Source: Apteryx mantelli
Taxonomy: Eukaryota > Chordata > Aves > Apterygiformes > Apterygidae
Assembly: GCF_036417845.1 (NCBI RefSeq)
Contig: NC_090020.1
Location: 45,988,425-46,052,424, forward strand
Direction of reading: 5' to 3'
Length of the DNA stretch: 64,000 nucleotides
Shown here piece after piece: positions 1 through 12,262 of the stretch; positions within the stretch are counted from its first letter, which is position 1, and the number at the start of each line of letters is the position of its first letter. The notes below the pieces were generated by a model, which saw only the letters and a list, made by a program, of their open reading frames with translations, had not been told where the DNA came from and did no database searches. The translations under genes were made by a program, and so were the position numbers.

Positions 1-75
1 GCTTCATGGCCTGATAGGACATCTATTCAAGCTGCATGGGGGTAATTGAAGTTTCCCATTACTATTGTGTTTCCT
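1..75 (-). repeat. Possible LINE endonuclease fragment (CR1/L2-like), cut by the window edge
   Basis: Read on the minus strand, about bases 75 to 1 give an open stretch containing V-M-G-N-F-N-Y-P-H followed, after one stop, by a segment ending S-G-H-E. The G-D/N-F-N-x-P pattern is the core signature of the apurinic-type endonuclease of CR1/L2-clade LINEs, and a Ser-Gly-His soon after is compatible. The stop and the Asp-to-Asn change mark it as dead. Only about 25 codons are visible, so the clade is not certain and chance similarity is possible. Confidence 0.35.
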
Positions 76-3000
76 GCCCTCCCAGCCTCTTTGCTGTCAC
101 TCCCAATGTCAATCACCTCTCAAGCTTATTGTCATGTCCTTATTTCCACTCTACTTTGGCCAGGTTTATCAAGATCTGTGAGATGGATTGATGCCAGGTT
201 GTGGACTGTAGAGTTGATAGCCTAGGCACAGCTTAATAGGGACTGTCAGTACATTTTTTCACAGTACCGCTCATTCTTGTCTGTTAAATTTAAGCAAAAG
301 AAGTGCTCCTTTGAGAGGAGAAGGACCTGATAAAGGAGAGGGTATACAGTCTGGGACAGAAGTAACTGTTCTGGTTGGACTGTCAGGTAGCTGCTGGGCC
401 ACTGTCCTTGTGGTATTTCAACTGATCATGTACTCTAAAGTAAAGCACAGTATCTTCTGGAAACTCTCCCACTTCGCTGTTGATTTTGTTTTAGTTCTTT
501 CATATGACTACTTCATAACTAAATGCACACATGCAAATTTTTATTGCCCTGTTTGATAACCCACCATATTTTTAAAAACCCTTAAGACACAGTTTCAGTA
601 GTGTTAGCAGCACCCTGCAGAGAACATGCACCTTCACAACTGACGTACAGTTGGTTCAAACGAAGCTTCATTTCATAGTGGGATTGTCAAAACAGCCTGT
701 TTCAGAAAAGACCTCTATTAATTTCTAGAGCTGAAGAACTAGCACACTCAATAAATTAGTTAATCAACTTAATATCTTTTGGATTATGACCTACAGAGTA
801 AGAATGTATCCAGCCTATTATGTGACACATCTTTTATAAAAAGTTATTAGATTATGTGTCTATAAAAATTCAGGCTACCTTGCTTATTTCATATTGACCA
901 CATGTATCATGGTATTGTTTGAATTAAAATCTAATAGATTTTTGCTAATGCTTGTAAACTGTACTTCATATTTTGCTCTCTACATGTACCTGACTAAAGC
1001 TGTGATTTATCGTAGAAAATTAAAATCTGAAAATAAATCTAAAGTAAACATACTTAATGATTAATGTAAAATAAGCATGAAATATTTTCGCTTACTCTAT
1101 TAATTTTTAATCTGATTTTTTGCACTGAAATTCAGCTATGCTACGTAAGAATTAGAATGACAATTTAGTCTTCTTGCCAATGCCTGCTATGTTTCTAAGT
1201 GTGAACAACACTGATTAATAATACTACTATCCATCAAATAAACAGCTCATGTTGCCTGATAGAGAGATATAGATATCCTCAGGAGTAAAATATTATAATA
1301 TGATTTTTTAATAATTGACTAATAAATTATCAATTACTAATTATATTATTAATTAGATACCAGAGCCTTCAACAATCCATGCACAAAGGTGTGCTCATAT
1401 TTACACTTCAAATCATTCCCTCAGCATGATAAATTTGTCAAGGAACTTAACAGTATTTTTTATATCAGTAGCTGAACTTAGGACGACATACTTTTTTTCT
1501 GTTTGGGAAACACACCTGGGCCTCTCTGTGATTCTTTCAAGAATTTTTTTAATTATATTGGATCAGGTATATACTTTATAACTCTGATTTTTAACTAAAT
1601 AGACACATGAAAATTTTATTTTTAATGAACAGTCTGGAATTATTTACTTTTGAATGAATATACACAAAAAATTTTCATGTATAAAATTGTTTTTTACTTC
1701 TTTTTAAGCATTGCTTATATGGATATTATGCTGAAGTGTTCTGATCATTTTGATTTTATAAATTAAAAATAAAGCATTTGAGAGAGGAATTTTTTGCTAT
1801 AGAAAGTGAAAAACTATAAGGCAAATTATAACATAAAAATAAATTTCTAGACAAAATTGCCACATCATATTTCCTGTATGCAAAATCTAAAATGACTCTT
1901 GTGGTTTATAACCTTCAATCCAGAAAATTGCTCCAGAAAACTGAAAATTTGAAATCAAATCCAATCAAACAAAAGACTAACAAACAGATAAAAACATAGT
2001 ATTTGTGGACATATTTTATCCACTGTCTTTACAGGGAGAACATATTTGTTGTATTTGTTTCTGAACATGTAAAAGGTGCTACATTGCAATATGAAGCAAC
2101 CATCTGCTTTTCACTTTTGATTTTTAGTATATGACAACACTGAAATTTATAACGAAAAATAATGTAGTAATCCTGTGAAATCAGTGTGGCTTTCTTACGT
2201 TTTACATCATACTGCATATTGGTTACAGCAATTTTATAATTTCAGCAAAATTTTGTAAAAAATAAAATCATATAAACCATTATTTTGTCCTTGAGACTGT
2301 AATCCCATGGCTATATTTCTCAATTGAACTTATATATTTACTGAAATTAAAGCACTTGTTCATCAACTTGTCCACCTAAATATCTGTTCTGTATTTAAAC
2401 ACTAATTTAAGTTTCTGTTATGGATAACTGGACTTATGTCAGTATGATTTAAGTATGACTGCCTGCTCTGCTGTCTCAGTCAGACTTACCTAGAATAATG
2501 TGCTTTATAACTGCTTTTTGTGTTGTAGGAAGGGTCTACTGCACATGTAATACCAGCACAATCAAATATTCAGCATATTGATAATGAATATTCACAGCTA
2601 AGAGCAGTGCACAATTAAAACATCCTGACTAATCAGATACCAAAGGGACATGACACAGTGGAGAATTAAGCACATAATGAAAATACCAAAGTCCTCTGTG
2701 CACTAAATAAAAAGAACAAATAGAAAGGAGTGTTCCTTTGATGTGTTTCATAGACAAAGCAATGAAATCTGCATGGCTGCTTGTAGGATCAGATAAGAAT
2801 TTGGGGGGATTTGGTATTTTTAATGCAACTGGGGTTTAAAGATTGAATCAATATTTGTCTTCCTGAGTAAATTGTAACCTTTGACTCATGGGAATAAAGT
2901 AAATGTGAAAATATACAAGCATGTCAGTGATATGGGATTTGCATCATGATCTTGAACGTTTAAGAAAATTAAAAAATATTTTCCTATCTTCACTTTGCTT

Positions 3001-6000
3001 TATATGCATTTCAGAGGGTTTTTACTTCAGATTAGCAGTGGTCTGAGTGCCTATTAGCCATTGCACTACACAAGCTGCTGTCCTAGACCACATCTCTGCT
3101 TTAGCTTCATCAGAAACAGATCCAGTATGTGCACTCTACAGTGTGAACCAGAGCATGGTTAAGTGGGGACAATCTGGACATACACTTCAAAAGTGCACAC
3201 CTGAGCCAAATGGAAATGCTTATGTGGGCACATCCACTGGGAGTTGGGCTGAAGAGGGTGTGCTAGGCTCGCGGCATGAAGAACCCAGGCTCTTAGTTCT
3301 CCAGAGGTGTTCTGGGAATCACTATGTCTTCATATGTCTTCACTTACACCAAAGCTTGTGTTGTTTGCATCCCTTCCCTTTTCTGTCATCCCTTGGAAAA
3401 TGTCCACTTCTCTTTAGTCACGCATCTGAGTACCTAAAATGCATGCAGCACTTACCTCTGAGCAATTATGGCATGCTGCTAATGCCTTGAGAGGTCAGTG
3501 GCCACAATGCTAAGTGTCTGCATAAGCCACCCTTGTTAAAAATTCTACACTTTGCTTTATTCCATTCACACTCTTCTGTAAGTAGCTAGACACTGCAAGC
3601 TGAAGAATTTAATCTATTACCTCTTTGCTGAATAAAAGTCAGGACAATATGTTTACCCTGAGGGAAAGCTAAGACCTAGCTTACCACCTGGAATGAAAGG
3701 CATATCCAAGGTGAGTTTAATTCTGACAAGTGCAATCATAAGCTGCTTTGATGGGATATGTTCACCTTGCAAGATGGGAAGTTCAGTAGACTGCTTACAA
3801 CAGTAAAGAAAAATAACCTTTGAATTTTCTGTAGAATAGGATGAAATATTTTGTGAATATCTGCAGTATCAACAAAGAACCTAGCCTTCTTTTGAAGAGC
3901 TGGATTGAGCTGTCAGCCAGAATGTACTCATCTTAATAAACAGCAAACAATCTAACTGAAATGAGCAACAGAAGCAAAAAAGAAAAGAAGAGCGAGAAGT
4001 TGCCAAATTCCATTATTGCACAATGTCTTTTTGACTGTTTGTCAAAGTGACGTAGACAGAGCAAGGGTAGGAGCTGGTAACACATCTGTGATACTCCACA
4101 CTTGTAACTTTTTTTCTTGCTCTGCTTAAGAGTTCCCATCCAATGGCCGAATGCTCATTCTTTGCATGTGTTCCTGGTCCAGAAGACAAACCATTTTCTC
4201 TGGCTGTATTTTCCCTTGGTTACAGCAATAATTAGTTATTTTAAGTTTGAAATGTAGTAGGGCCTTCAAATAGCCTCCAGGAAGTCTCACAGGAGTTTAA
4301 AAAATATATATTGAGCGCTTATTGCTCCCCATGTTTGCAATGGCCATAGCAGAACCTGGCAAGGAAAGAAGCAAGGTGGAGGAATTTGAATCATTTTAAT
4401 CATAGTTTAAATCAGTAAGCAGGAAATCTTGCTTTATTTAACCTTATTATCTTGTTTTTCATGGGTACTTCTTAGTTACTTTCACAAGGGAAGATTGATT
4501 CTCATTAATTGTTAAAGCCCTTGTACAGCTTATTTACAGCTAGTACAGGCTTTATAGTATATGTGATACTTTTTACTATCAAGAGTGATCTGTAAAATTT
4601 GTCTAAGCAACTATACAATTTAACATAAATTTTATCTGCATTTAAACTTTCTTGTTTTATTAATTAGAAAATTATTCTCTTTTACCTTCCTGATGAGCAG
4701 TAGGTTACTTGTCTTTGTTTAAGTCAGGGTTTTTTGGGATAAAATACAGAAATGTAGAAAATGAGGTGGAATTTTAAATGTGCATAAAGCAACATTTTTA
4801 CTTTATTGATGATTGGAAAGACACTTTTAAGTAATCTATGTAACGTAGACATCTAATGTCCTAAATAGGTTGTATGTTAGACTGATATAATGAAAACAAA
4901 TTATTATCTAGTTATTGAACTAGGAGAACCAAGAAGATTTTAAAACTAGCACGTCTTCTCTTTTTGCACTTCCATCATATAGGTTGGGAAACGAAAAAAG
5001 TTTGTTTGCCATTTAAATTCCCAGTAGCTGTCATAATTGTGAAAGAACTAGCCTTTAGCTTGAACTAGATGAACAAATATAATATATAATATGGGAATAG
5101 TATTTTCTCAGCATCTTCAGAAGAAGCTATTGATACCCAGAAAAGTCTGGGCCATTTACTATGTAATGTCCTATTTAGGTACAGTGGAAAGGATAGTTTT
5201 TATCTTGTACCTGACTTGATTTTGTATCTAATTTTAGAAATAACTTTCTGACTTAACCTACTCAACCTTTTCTGTTAACCCAATCTATGTCAAACCCTAC
5301 AAGCAGATTTAAGTATATCGGAAACCTGGATTATTCAACAGCATAGAGGTCTGTTTTCCCAATACTCTGAAAATTTAGAGATATTTTTAGTGATATTACA
5401 GAAAATGATGATTGTTAAGCCATCAGGAATGTTAGGTTATACATCAAAATGTGTTGTGCGTTTTCCCCTTTTTGCTCTAATATCATGTATCTACCTGAAA
5501 GCCTACAAGATGGTGATACTGTAAAATGATTTTTTGTTCCCATATGTTTTAGTTTAATAATAACTGTGGACCACCTGGTTTAACCAGTTAATTTTAGAGA
5601 CAACCAGGGAATATATAGCTGTGGGTATAGCATATAGAAAGGTGCATTAAAATGAATTATACATCTTAAAGCCATAATAAATGAAGACACAAATAAAATG
5701 ATTCAGCGAGTTAACCAGTGGCCCAGATCCCAAGCTATACTGCAGTATTTTTGGAAGATATATCTTTGGTAAAGCATCTCTGCAACTGATTCCAAAATCT
5801 TTGTTATTTAAGGGTGTAGTGATTTGACCACATTGACTAGCACTTACTTGGCTACATTATTAATGTATTGTATCCTCATATGGTCCAAAGATAAGTTACA
5901 AAGTTCAGTAGTCAATCTATCTTCTTTGCCAGTTTCCAAACTATTGCAGTGACTCTCAACAGTTGATCTAATACAGTAATTTTTCATTGCAAGGAGAGTG

Positions 6001-6099
6001 CTACTGTCATATACCAGAAATCTAAATTTGACTTGGTCATCTGTAAATGTCTTCTCGAGTCACTCTTTCCCCCAAAAGTAAAAAGATAGATTTGATGAA
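76..6099. other. Intergenic, AT-rich unique sequence
   Basis: No gene, RNA gene or recognisable mobile element was found here. The sequence is strongly AT-rich with many short A/T runs. The longest open stretch (about 3,050-3,490, plus strand, near 147 codons) lies where GC is locally higher, has no ATG at its left end, and its translation shows no domain I recognise. I treat it as chance. Confidence 0.6.
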
Positions 6100-7352
6100 T
6101 TTAGTTTGACAAGGACAAGAAGTTAAACAGAAAAACTCAATATGGATTTACCAACAGCAAATTGAGCTTGACCAACCAGACTGCTTTCTACAATGAAATG
6201 ACTGGCTAGCTGGATGAAGGAAGGGTGGTGGATGTAATGTATCTTGAATTTAGTAAAGCTTTTGTCACTGTCTTCCACAGCATTCTCACCTGGAAGCTGA
6301 ATTAGGATAGGCAGGTCAAGCAGACTAATTAGATTGAAAATTGGCTGGACAACCAGGCTCAAAGGGAAATAATCAATAGCTTGGTATCTGGCTGGAATAC
6401 CTGCTGAGCCAGGGGTCTATACTGAGGTCCATATTGTTCAATAACTTCATCAGTGGCCTGTGTAAGAGACAGAATGCATCATCAACAAATTTGTGGACAA
6501 TACGAAATTAGGGTGAATGGCTGACACAACAAACAGTAGAGCTGCAGTCCAGATGGACCCTGAGAAGCTTAAGGATTGGCCCAAAAATGGATTGGTTAAA
6601 CAAGGAGAAGGGCAACAATCTGTACCTGGGACAGAATAACCCCTTTCATCAGTAAAGACTGGGAAACAGCTGGTTGAGTAGTAGCCCTGGTGAAAAAGTC
6701 CTGGGGGTTACAGCAGACACCAAGCTGAATATGAACCAACAGTGTACTGTCTTTGCGAATACAGAAAAATGTTGCCACACCCTGGAAGAGCCTGGTCTAG
6801 ATCAATGGAAGTTATCTTCTACTTGGCTCAGGTGAGGCTGCAGCTAGCATGTTGTGAGCCGTTTGGGCCCCTTGTTGAGAAGTTTCTCAGCATCGCTCTT
6901 GAACAAAGGGCCCAAAGGAGTCCATTGGAGGGCTACCAAGATGGTTAATAGCTTATAGCATATGACCAAGGAGGAGCAATTGAGAGAACTGGGCTTGTTT
7001 AATCTGGCAAAGAGGAGTTTAAGAGCCTACAGCTACCTGAAAAGATGCTTTCAAGATGACAGAACCAAACTCTTCCCTACAGTGGCAGACAGAAAAACAA
7101 GGGGCAACAGTCACTATTTGCAACTTGGAAGTTCAGTTTGGACATTGCGATAAATTTCTTCACTGAGAGAGCAGCACAGCACTGGAATAGGGTATCCAGA
7201 GGGACTGATCCTTAAAGTTTTCCAAACTCAGCTAGACAAATCACAGCTAACCTGATTCTTGTGTTCACAATAATCTTGCTTCTAGCAGGAAAGGGGACTA
7301 AATGACCTCTGTAGGTCCCTTCCAATGAACATTTCTGTGAGTCATTGATACC
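6100..7352 (+). mobile_element. CR1 LINE relic, reverse-transcriptase part to 3' end
   Basis: The plus strand carries the C-terminal two thirds of a CR1 ORF2, broken by many stops and frameshifts. Near 6,135 the reading is G-F-T-N then L-T-N-Q-T-A-F-Y, matching the family's G-F-T-K-G-K-S-C-L-T-N-L. Near 6,240 it reads V-M-Y-L-E-F-S-K-A-F, for Y-L-D-F-S-K-A-F. Near 6,487 the catalytic box reads F-V-D-N-T-K-L, where active copies have F-A-D-D-T-K-L. Downstream the maturase-like tail is visible near 6,960-7,200 (E-E-Q-L-R-E-L-G-L-F-N-L, then the heptad before the end of the ORF). The 3' end near 7,300 has the CR1 'gacctctgtaggtcccttcc' signature and a worn copy of the terminal ATTCTGTGA-type repeat. 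It is 5' truncated, as is usual for CR1. It is not functional: the second active-site Asp is lost. Confidence 0.9.
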
Positions 7353-10300
7353 CCAAACTCTGCTTTCTGCATAGGTTATTTGATGGCACAGATGGATAAT
7401 ACCCTCTTCATTTACGTTTCCTTTATTTTTATGTGCTGGTCTGGTTGGGCTGTTACAGTTTTAAGCTTGTTTTTCATGAAGTTGATCAAATCAAAAATCT
7501 TACGTGCTTAAAGATGAAACAGCTGGAAGTACCAGACCAGGTACTATCATAAGATCAGCTGCTATAACTAGTAAAAAAGGAGGAATCTGAAAAAAATATA
7601 TTTGTAATCCTTGACACAGACTTTTATACGGAAGAGTTAATGAATATCCCAGAATATGCTTACAGGGATATGCTCATAAAAATATATTTGGATAAAGGTT
7701 TAAGTACACATGCAAAAGCACAGCTGCAATGGTGGAAAGAAGGCTGTGTAATTTGTAACCAGCAAAAATAATTTAATTGGTTTGAAATTCACAGATTTAA
7801 TCACTGTGTGGAAAAAATTTCAGGCCCACTGGATTGATGACATTGTGACACTGGAAAGATGCTTTTTTCATGATTTTGTGACACTGGAAAGTTGCTTTTT
7901 TCATGATTCAGATAAAGCCAAGATTTATCTTTCTGAAAACAAAATGCTTTCTGAATATACAGTGATTCAGTATCTATTGAAAAAATGTCTCTCCAGACAA
8001 AGAATATAATTATTTTTCTAAAATATTTTATACTGTTCAGTAGTATCTAATGTAAACTATTAAAAATCTAATGCATAATATTTGTAAAAAGCTGTAGAAG
8101 GCCAGACAGTGTTCAGGGCCTCACATGATAAAATACATAGGTTCTATTCCAGTAGGTTTTATTTTATAGCTCGTAGAAAATCCACAAAGAAAATCTTGTT
8201 GAGGGAAAACTGCAGTAGATGCTAAGAAAAGGAAAGATCTCAGTTTCTAATTCTGACCTTATTAATCAACTGTGCATTGGAGCTGCACAATGCACTGGCA
8301 TTCATACATAATGAGAAATGGGGAAATCATTCTCAGCAGACAAATGACAGAGAAGACGCTGAATTATTTTAAAAGCTTACTAATCAGGGACTTTCAAGTC
8401 CCCTTTCAAAGTTTCTACTCTCTGTTGTTTAATCTTTTCATTTAAGAGTCCAAAGTACTTCCTTCCTCAGTGATTGTTTTGCAAAGGTATGGGTGCACCT
8501 AACTGAAGTGGTTCCTAATTTGGCCCATCTCATTGGTGTGAGCTCTAGAACTGAACTAGCAAGTGACAAAAATACAGCTTTAGGATCACTAACATTCATA
8601 TAAGGGTGCTAATCATTCAGTAAATCTCAAAAAATATTTGAACTTCAAAAGATGCACTCCTCTGATGATATTTTCGGTAATCAGTCTGGCCAGATCCATG
8701 GATTTTTCTTTCAGGCATGAAAGCATAAAAGCATGTAATATGTTGCATGGTACTTTTATACTGGAAAATGTTAACTGCAACCATGAGTCACAGAGCTGGA
8801 CATAGCTTATGGGTAGATTAAATTTAAGGGGAATGAGCAAAAATAAATGCTTTTTTAATGTAGTAATAACCATTAGGTCACATGGAAACCTGAATAGATG
8901 TATGGCATGTGATTCAAATGTTTATCCTGGGGAGAATTACAACCAAAGGGATTCAGGCAGTAGTTTCCCAGGTGAAGACTAAGCTGTTGCAAGTGAGTTG
9001 AAGCTGTGTACAATTCAGTTTCACATGATGTCCTGATATTACTCTAGATCTCATTAAATTATCACTATAAAGATCCCTATTTAAGGCTATTGACAACAAG
9101 GAAAGAAATATAATGCATATGGAGGTTTTCTTCTGTTGCTGTTTGCTTCTACTGTGATTAGGGAGAGGACACACTAGGTACATTCCATATAAACAAAAAG
9201 ATAACATCAAAGAAATATCGGATTTGCATAATCAGTTTCCCCCTAGGGCAACATTTAGAAGAGAATCAAGCAAATTAGACATACTAAAAGACAAATGCTA
9301 AAGAAATCTATAAAAGTCAATACAGTAGATGTTTAAAATACTAGTTGTTGAGTTTCTAATCATGGTAGGTCTCAGATTCTCCACAAGAGTTTATGTTTCA
9401 TTGACACACACCTCTCTTTAAAAGAAAGAAACATGCATATTGCACACACTTAAGAAGATGTCTGATATGCAATGACTGTGCACACAATTACCTTTTTTCC
9501 TTACAAGTTGTTTGACGTAGATGTTATACATAAGCCCACTTTGAAGATCTTCCTATCAGCTCTTAATATTTAGTTTTCCCAATTTAGTTTGTTTTCTACA
9601 CACAAAATGATTATTTAATAGCCAGTATTCTAAAAATAGATACTATGTTAACATTGATCTTGCTATAGGAATGACAACAACTAAGAAACTGTTTTCTAGA
9701 TATAGCAGAAATAAGTTTATTTTCATATATTAAAATACTATCTTAAAGATGAATATTTGGCTCCATCTAAGTTCTGTCAATTTTTACATGTACCTAATTT
9801 TGGCTACATGAACATATGCAAAAACAACTGATAAATACATCAGTTGTAAAAGTTACTTAAAATTATGTGACATTTAAAAAAAAATTACATGTATATATAT
9901 ACACCTATGCACATATATAAATCTGACAGTGTAAAGTTGGTCTAAAGTTATGATCTGCATTTATTTAGAATGATCAGCTTAATTCAGTCAAGTTTTCACT
10001 ACTTGTAAGTAACGTGGCCCTGACAAATTTTGACTACATATATTACCACAACATTCTCTGTACAAATGTTTGTAGCAATGACAATACATTTTATAATGAA
10101 TCTAAAATATTGTAAATCTAAAATTTCAGAAAACCTGGAAGTAGGTTATAAAAAGATCAATGTCTATGCCAAGTTTGATTATAATTACTTCTGTGTCACT
10201 ATCAGTGTTGGGAACATAGGAATAGGCCAAACCAGCCCTTCCACAACCACATCTACATAAACCACTGGTGCTAAAATATGCAGATTGATTGTGATCACAA

Positions 10301-11714
10301 ATAAGAGTTCCTAGTAAAAGGATAATGATGAATCATTTTTGTCTCTGATATATGCATAATGATAAGAACAATAGTAACTGAGTTCATCTTTTGCCCAAGA
10401 TACAGAAACTCATGCTTGTGCATAGGTACATAATACATAAGTATCAGGTAAACAGCTGAAATAAATAACTTTTAAAACAGAATATCAGAATGGCTGGAGG
10501 ATTATGATATAAGAAATAACTAATCCAGTATTTCCAGATACTTTTCACTAATTTATTGAAACCACTTCAATGTGTCAAAAATGAAAAAAAGCAAACCCTA
10601 CTTAATGTAATTAACTTACATTTTTAGAAGTAAATTAACAAGATCTCTCACAAGCGAATAGTAAAGAAACTAAGTAGTCAGGAGAAGAAATACAAATTAC
10701 TGTCTTGGACAAAAGCTAGGTAGGAAAGAGATAAGAAAACAGTAAAAAATGTAAGGCAACTCTTCAGCATAACAAACATAAAAGCAGATCTATATTAAGT
10801 CCTAATTTTGTTTAGTATATAGACAGTGAGGTAACAAAATTATTTAGTTAAGTCAGAGAAGACCACAAGAAATTTCACAGGGACTGTGAAGTGGACTGGA
10901 TATCAAAAGGACAGGGGCAGTTCAGTGATGATAAATGCAACAGTAATGTACACTGAAGGGGAAAAAATAAGCTACTTGTACGTATTAAGTCTAAATTAAC
11001 TGTATTAACTCACAAGGACATGGGCATTACTCTGGACATCACTACAATGAAAAGCTGCGGACAGAGAAGGAAATAGGTGCAAGCAAATATGAGACATAAT
11101 AAAGAATGCAGAGAAATTATCTTCTGCTAACCAGACTGAAGCAGATGCTTACTTGGAGCGCTGCTGATTAAGCAAAAAATTGAAATCACTCATTGTAAAC
11201 CGATTTATAACAACAGACAAGAAACTTTTATTTAATCAAGTTCTGCATTTGTACTTTTAATAATTTTCCTGAATAATTCTTCATTCTCATTGACTCATAT
11301 AAATATTAAAACATACTGATTTGCAGGGAAATTTAACCTTTTCAATCCATTAGTGGCTTTCTCTGCTAAAAAATTAGGACACCTTATATCTGTAATTATT
11401 TAATGAAATTATTATGTAGCTTTGTAGATATTTATTCACATTTTTTATTTTTTATTTTTATTAGTCTAGAAAATGTTCAACAATTCACCTGTATTTATTA
11501 CATTCTCATGTTCTTTATCATATCCATATTAATTTTTTTATTACATTTAGACACTTTAAGTTTGGATCAAGTTGCGTTTGGATTGAAATTGGAATTCAAC
11601 TGAAATGTACCAAAAGTATTTTGAATTGTTTATGTTACTCTAAAAAAGCCACCGGAAATGAGTACATTTTAAAAGAAAACTACCTTTTAAAAACTAAATT
11701 AATAAAGAAAGAAA
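7353..11714. other. Intergenic, AT-rich unique sequence
   Basis: No gene was recognised. The stretch is AT-rich, with a 33-bp tandem duplication near 7.85-7.91 kb and a short alternating TA/CA run near 9,890-9,920. Open frames here are short and have no recognisable protein content. Confidence 0.6.
7844..7909. repeat. 33-bp tandem duplication, two units
   Basis: Two adjacent 33-base units (7,844-7,876 and 7,877-7,909) differ at two positions. Each begins TGTGACACTGGAAAG and contains TTTTTTCATGATT. The unit length is a multiple of three, so the duplication keeps the plus-strand frame open and yields two near-identical 11-residue blocks. There is no other sign that the frame is translated. Confidence 0.9.
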
Positions 11715-12262
11715 ATTTGAAAAACAGCCGATAACTGGAAAAAGGCGAATGTTAAACATGTTGTCAAAAAGGCAAGCAGGAGGATCTGGGAAACAACAGG
11801 ACAGGTCGTCTCACCTTAGTTCATGGGCATATTAGGGAGCAGGTTGTCCTGGAAGACATTTTTAAGCACAGGAAGGACAAAAGAGCAGTTGGGAACAGCC
11901 AGCATGGATTTGCGAAGGGGAATTTGTGCTTGACCAACCTGATTGCCACCAATGCTGAAATGGCTGGCTCTGTGCACAAGTGGAGAGCAGTGGATGCCAT
12001 TACCTTTATTTAAGCAAGGCTTTCTGTACAGTCTCCCGGAGTATTCTGCTAGCCAAACTGCAGGAATGGAGGGCCAAAAGGAAACTCATAAAGTTCAATA
12101 AAGAAAAATGCTGAGTTTTACACGTATGATGGAATAACCCAACGCAGCAGGGACTGGGGACTGATTGGATAGGGAGCAGCTCTGCAGAAAAGGAGCTGGA
12201 GGTCCTGGTGGGCACGTAGGACAGGAGTCAGCGGAGTGCCCTTGTGGCAAGAGCATAGCTAG
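11715..12262 (+). mobile_element. CR1 LINE relic, internal reverse-transcriptase fragment with deletion
   Basis: The plus strand begins near a degraded W-K-K-A-N-V-type motif and runs into E-Q-V-V-L-E-D-I-F-K-H at about 11,840 and N-S-Q-H-G-F-A-K-G-N near 11,900. It then reads L-C-L-T-N-L, the conserved block ahead of the polymerase palm in CR1 ORF2. At about 12,055-12,080 the reading jumps from the D-T-V-S-H-type segment directly to a K-F-N-K-E-K-C-like segment. The intervening F-A-D-D catalytic region, present as F-V-D-N in the copy at 6.1 kb, is therefore missing. The copy ends near 12,260 after a segment matching S-S-A-E-K-x-L-x-V-L-V. Both ends are truncated and there are several stops. 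Confidence 0.85.

Noticed and set aside
3047..3490. Plus-strand open stretch of about 147 codons
   Set aside because: No ATG at the left end and no recognisable domain. A frame of this length is expected by chance somewhere in 64 kb of six-frame reading where GC is locally raised.
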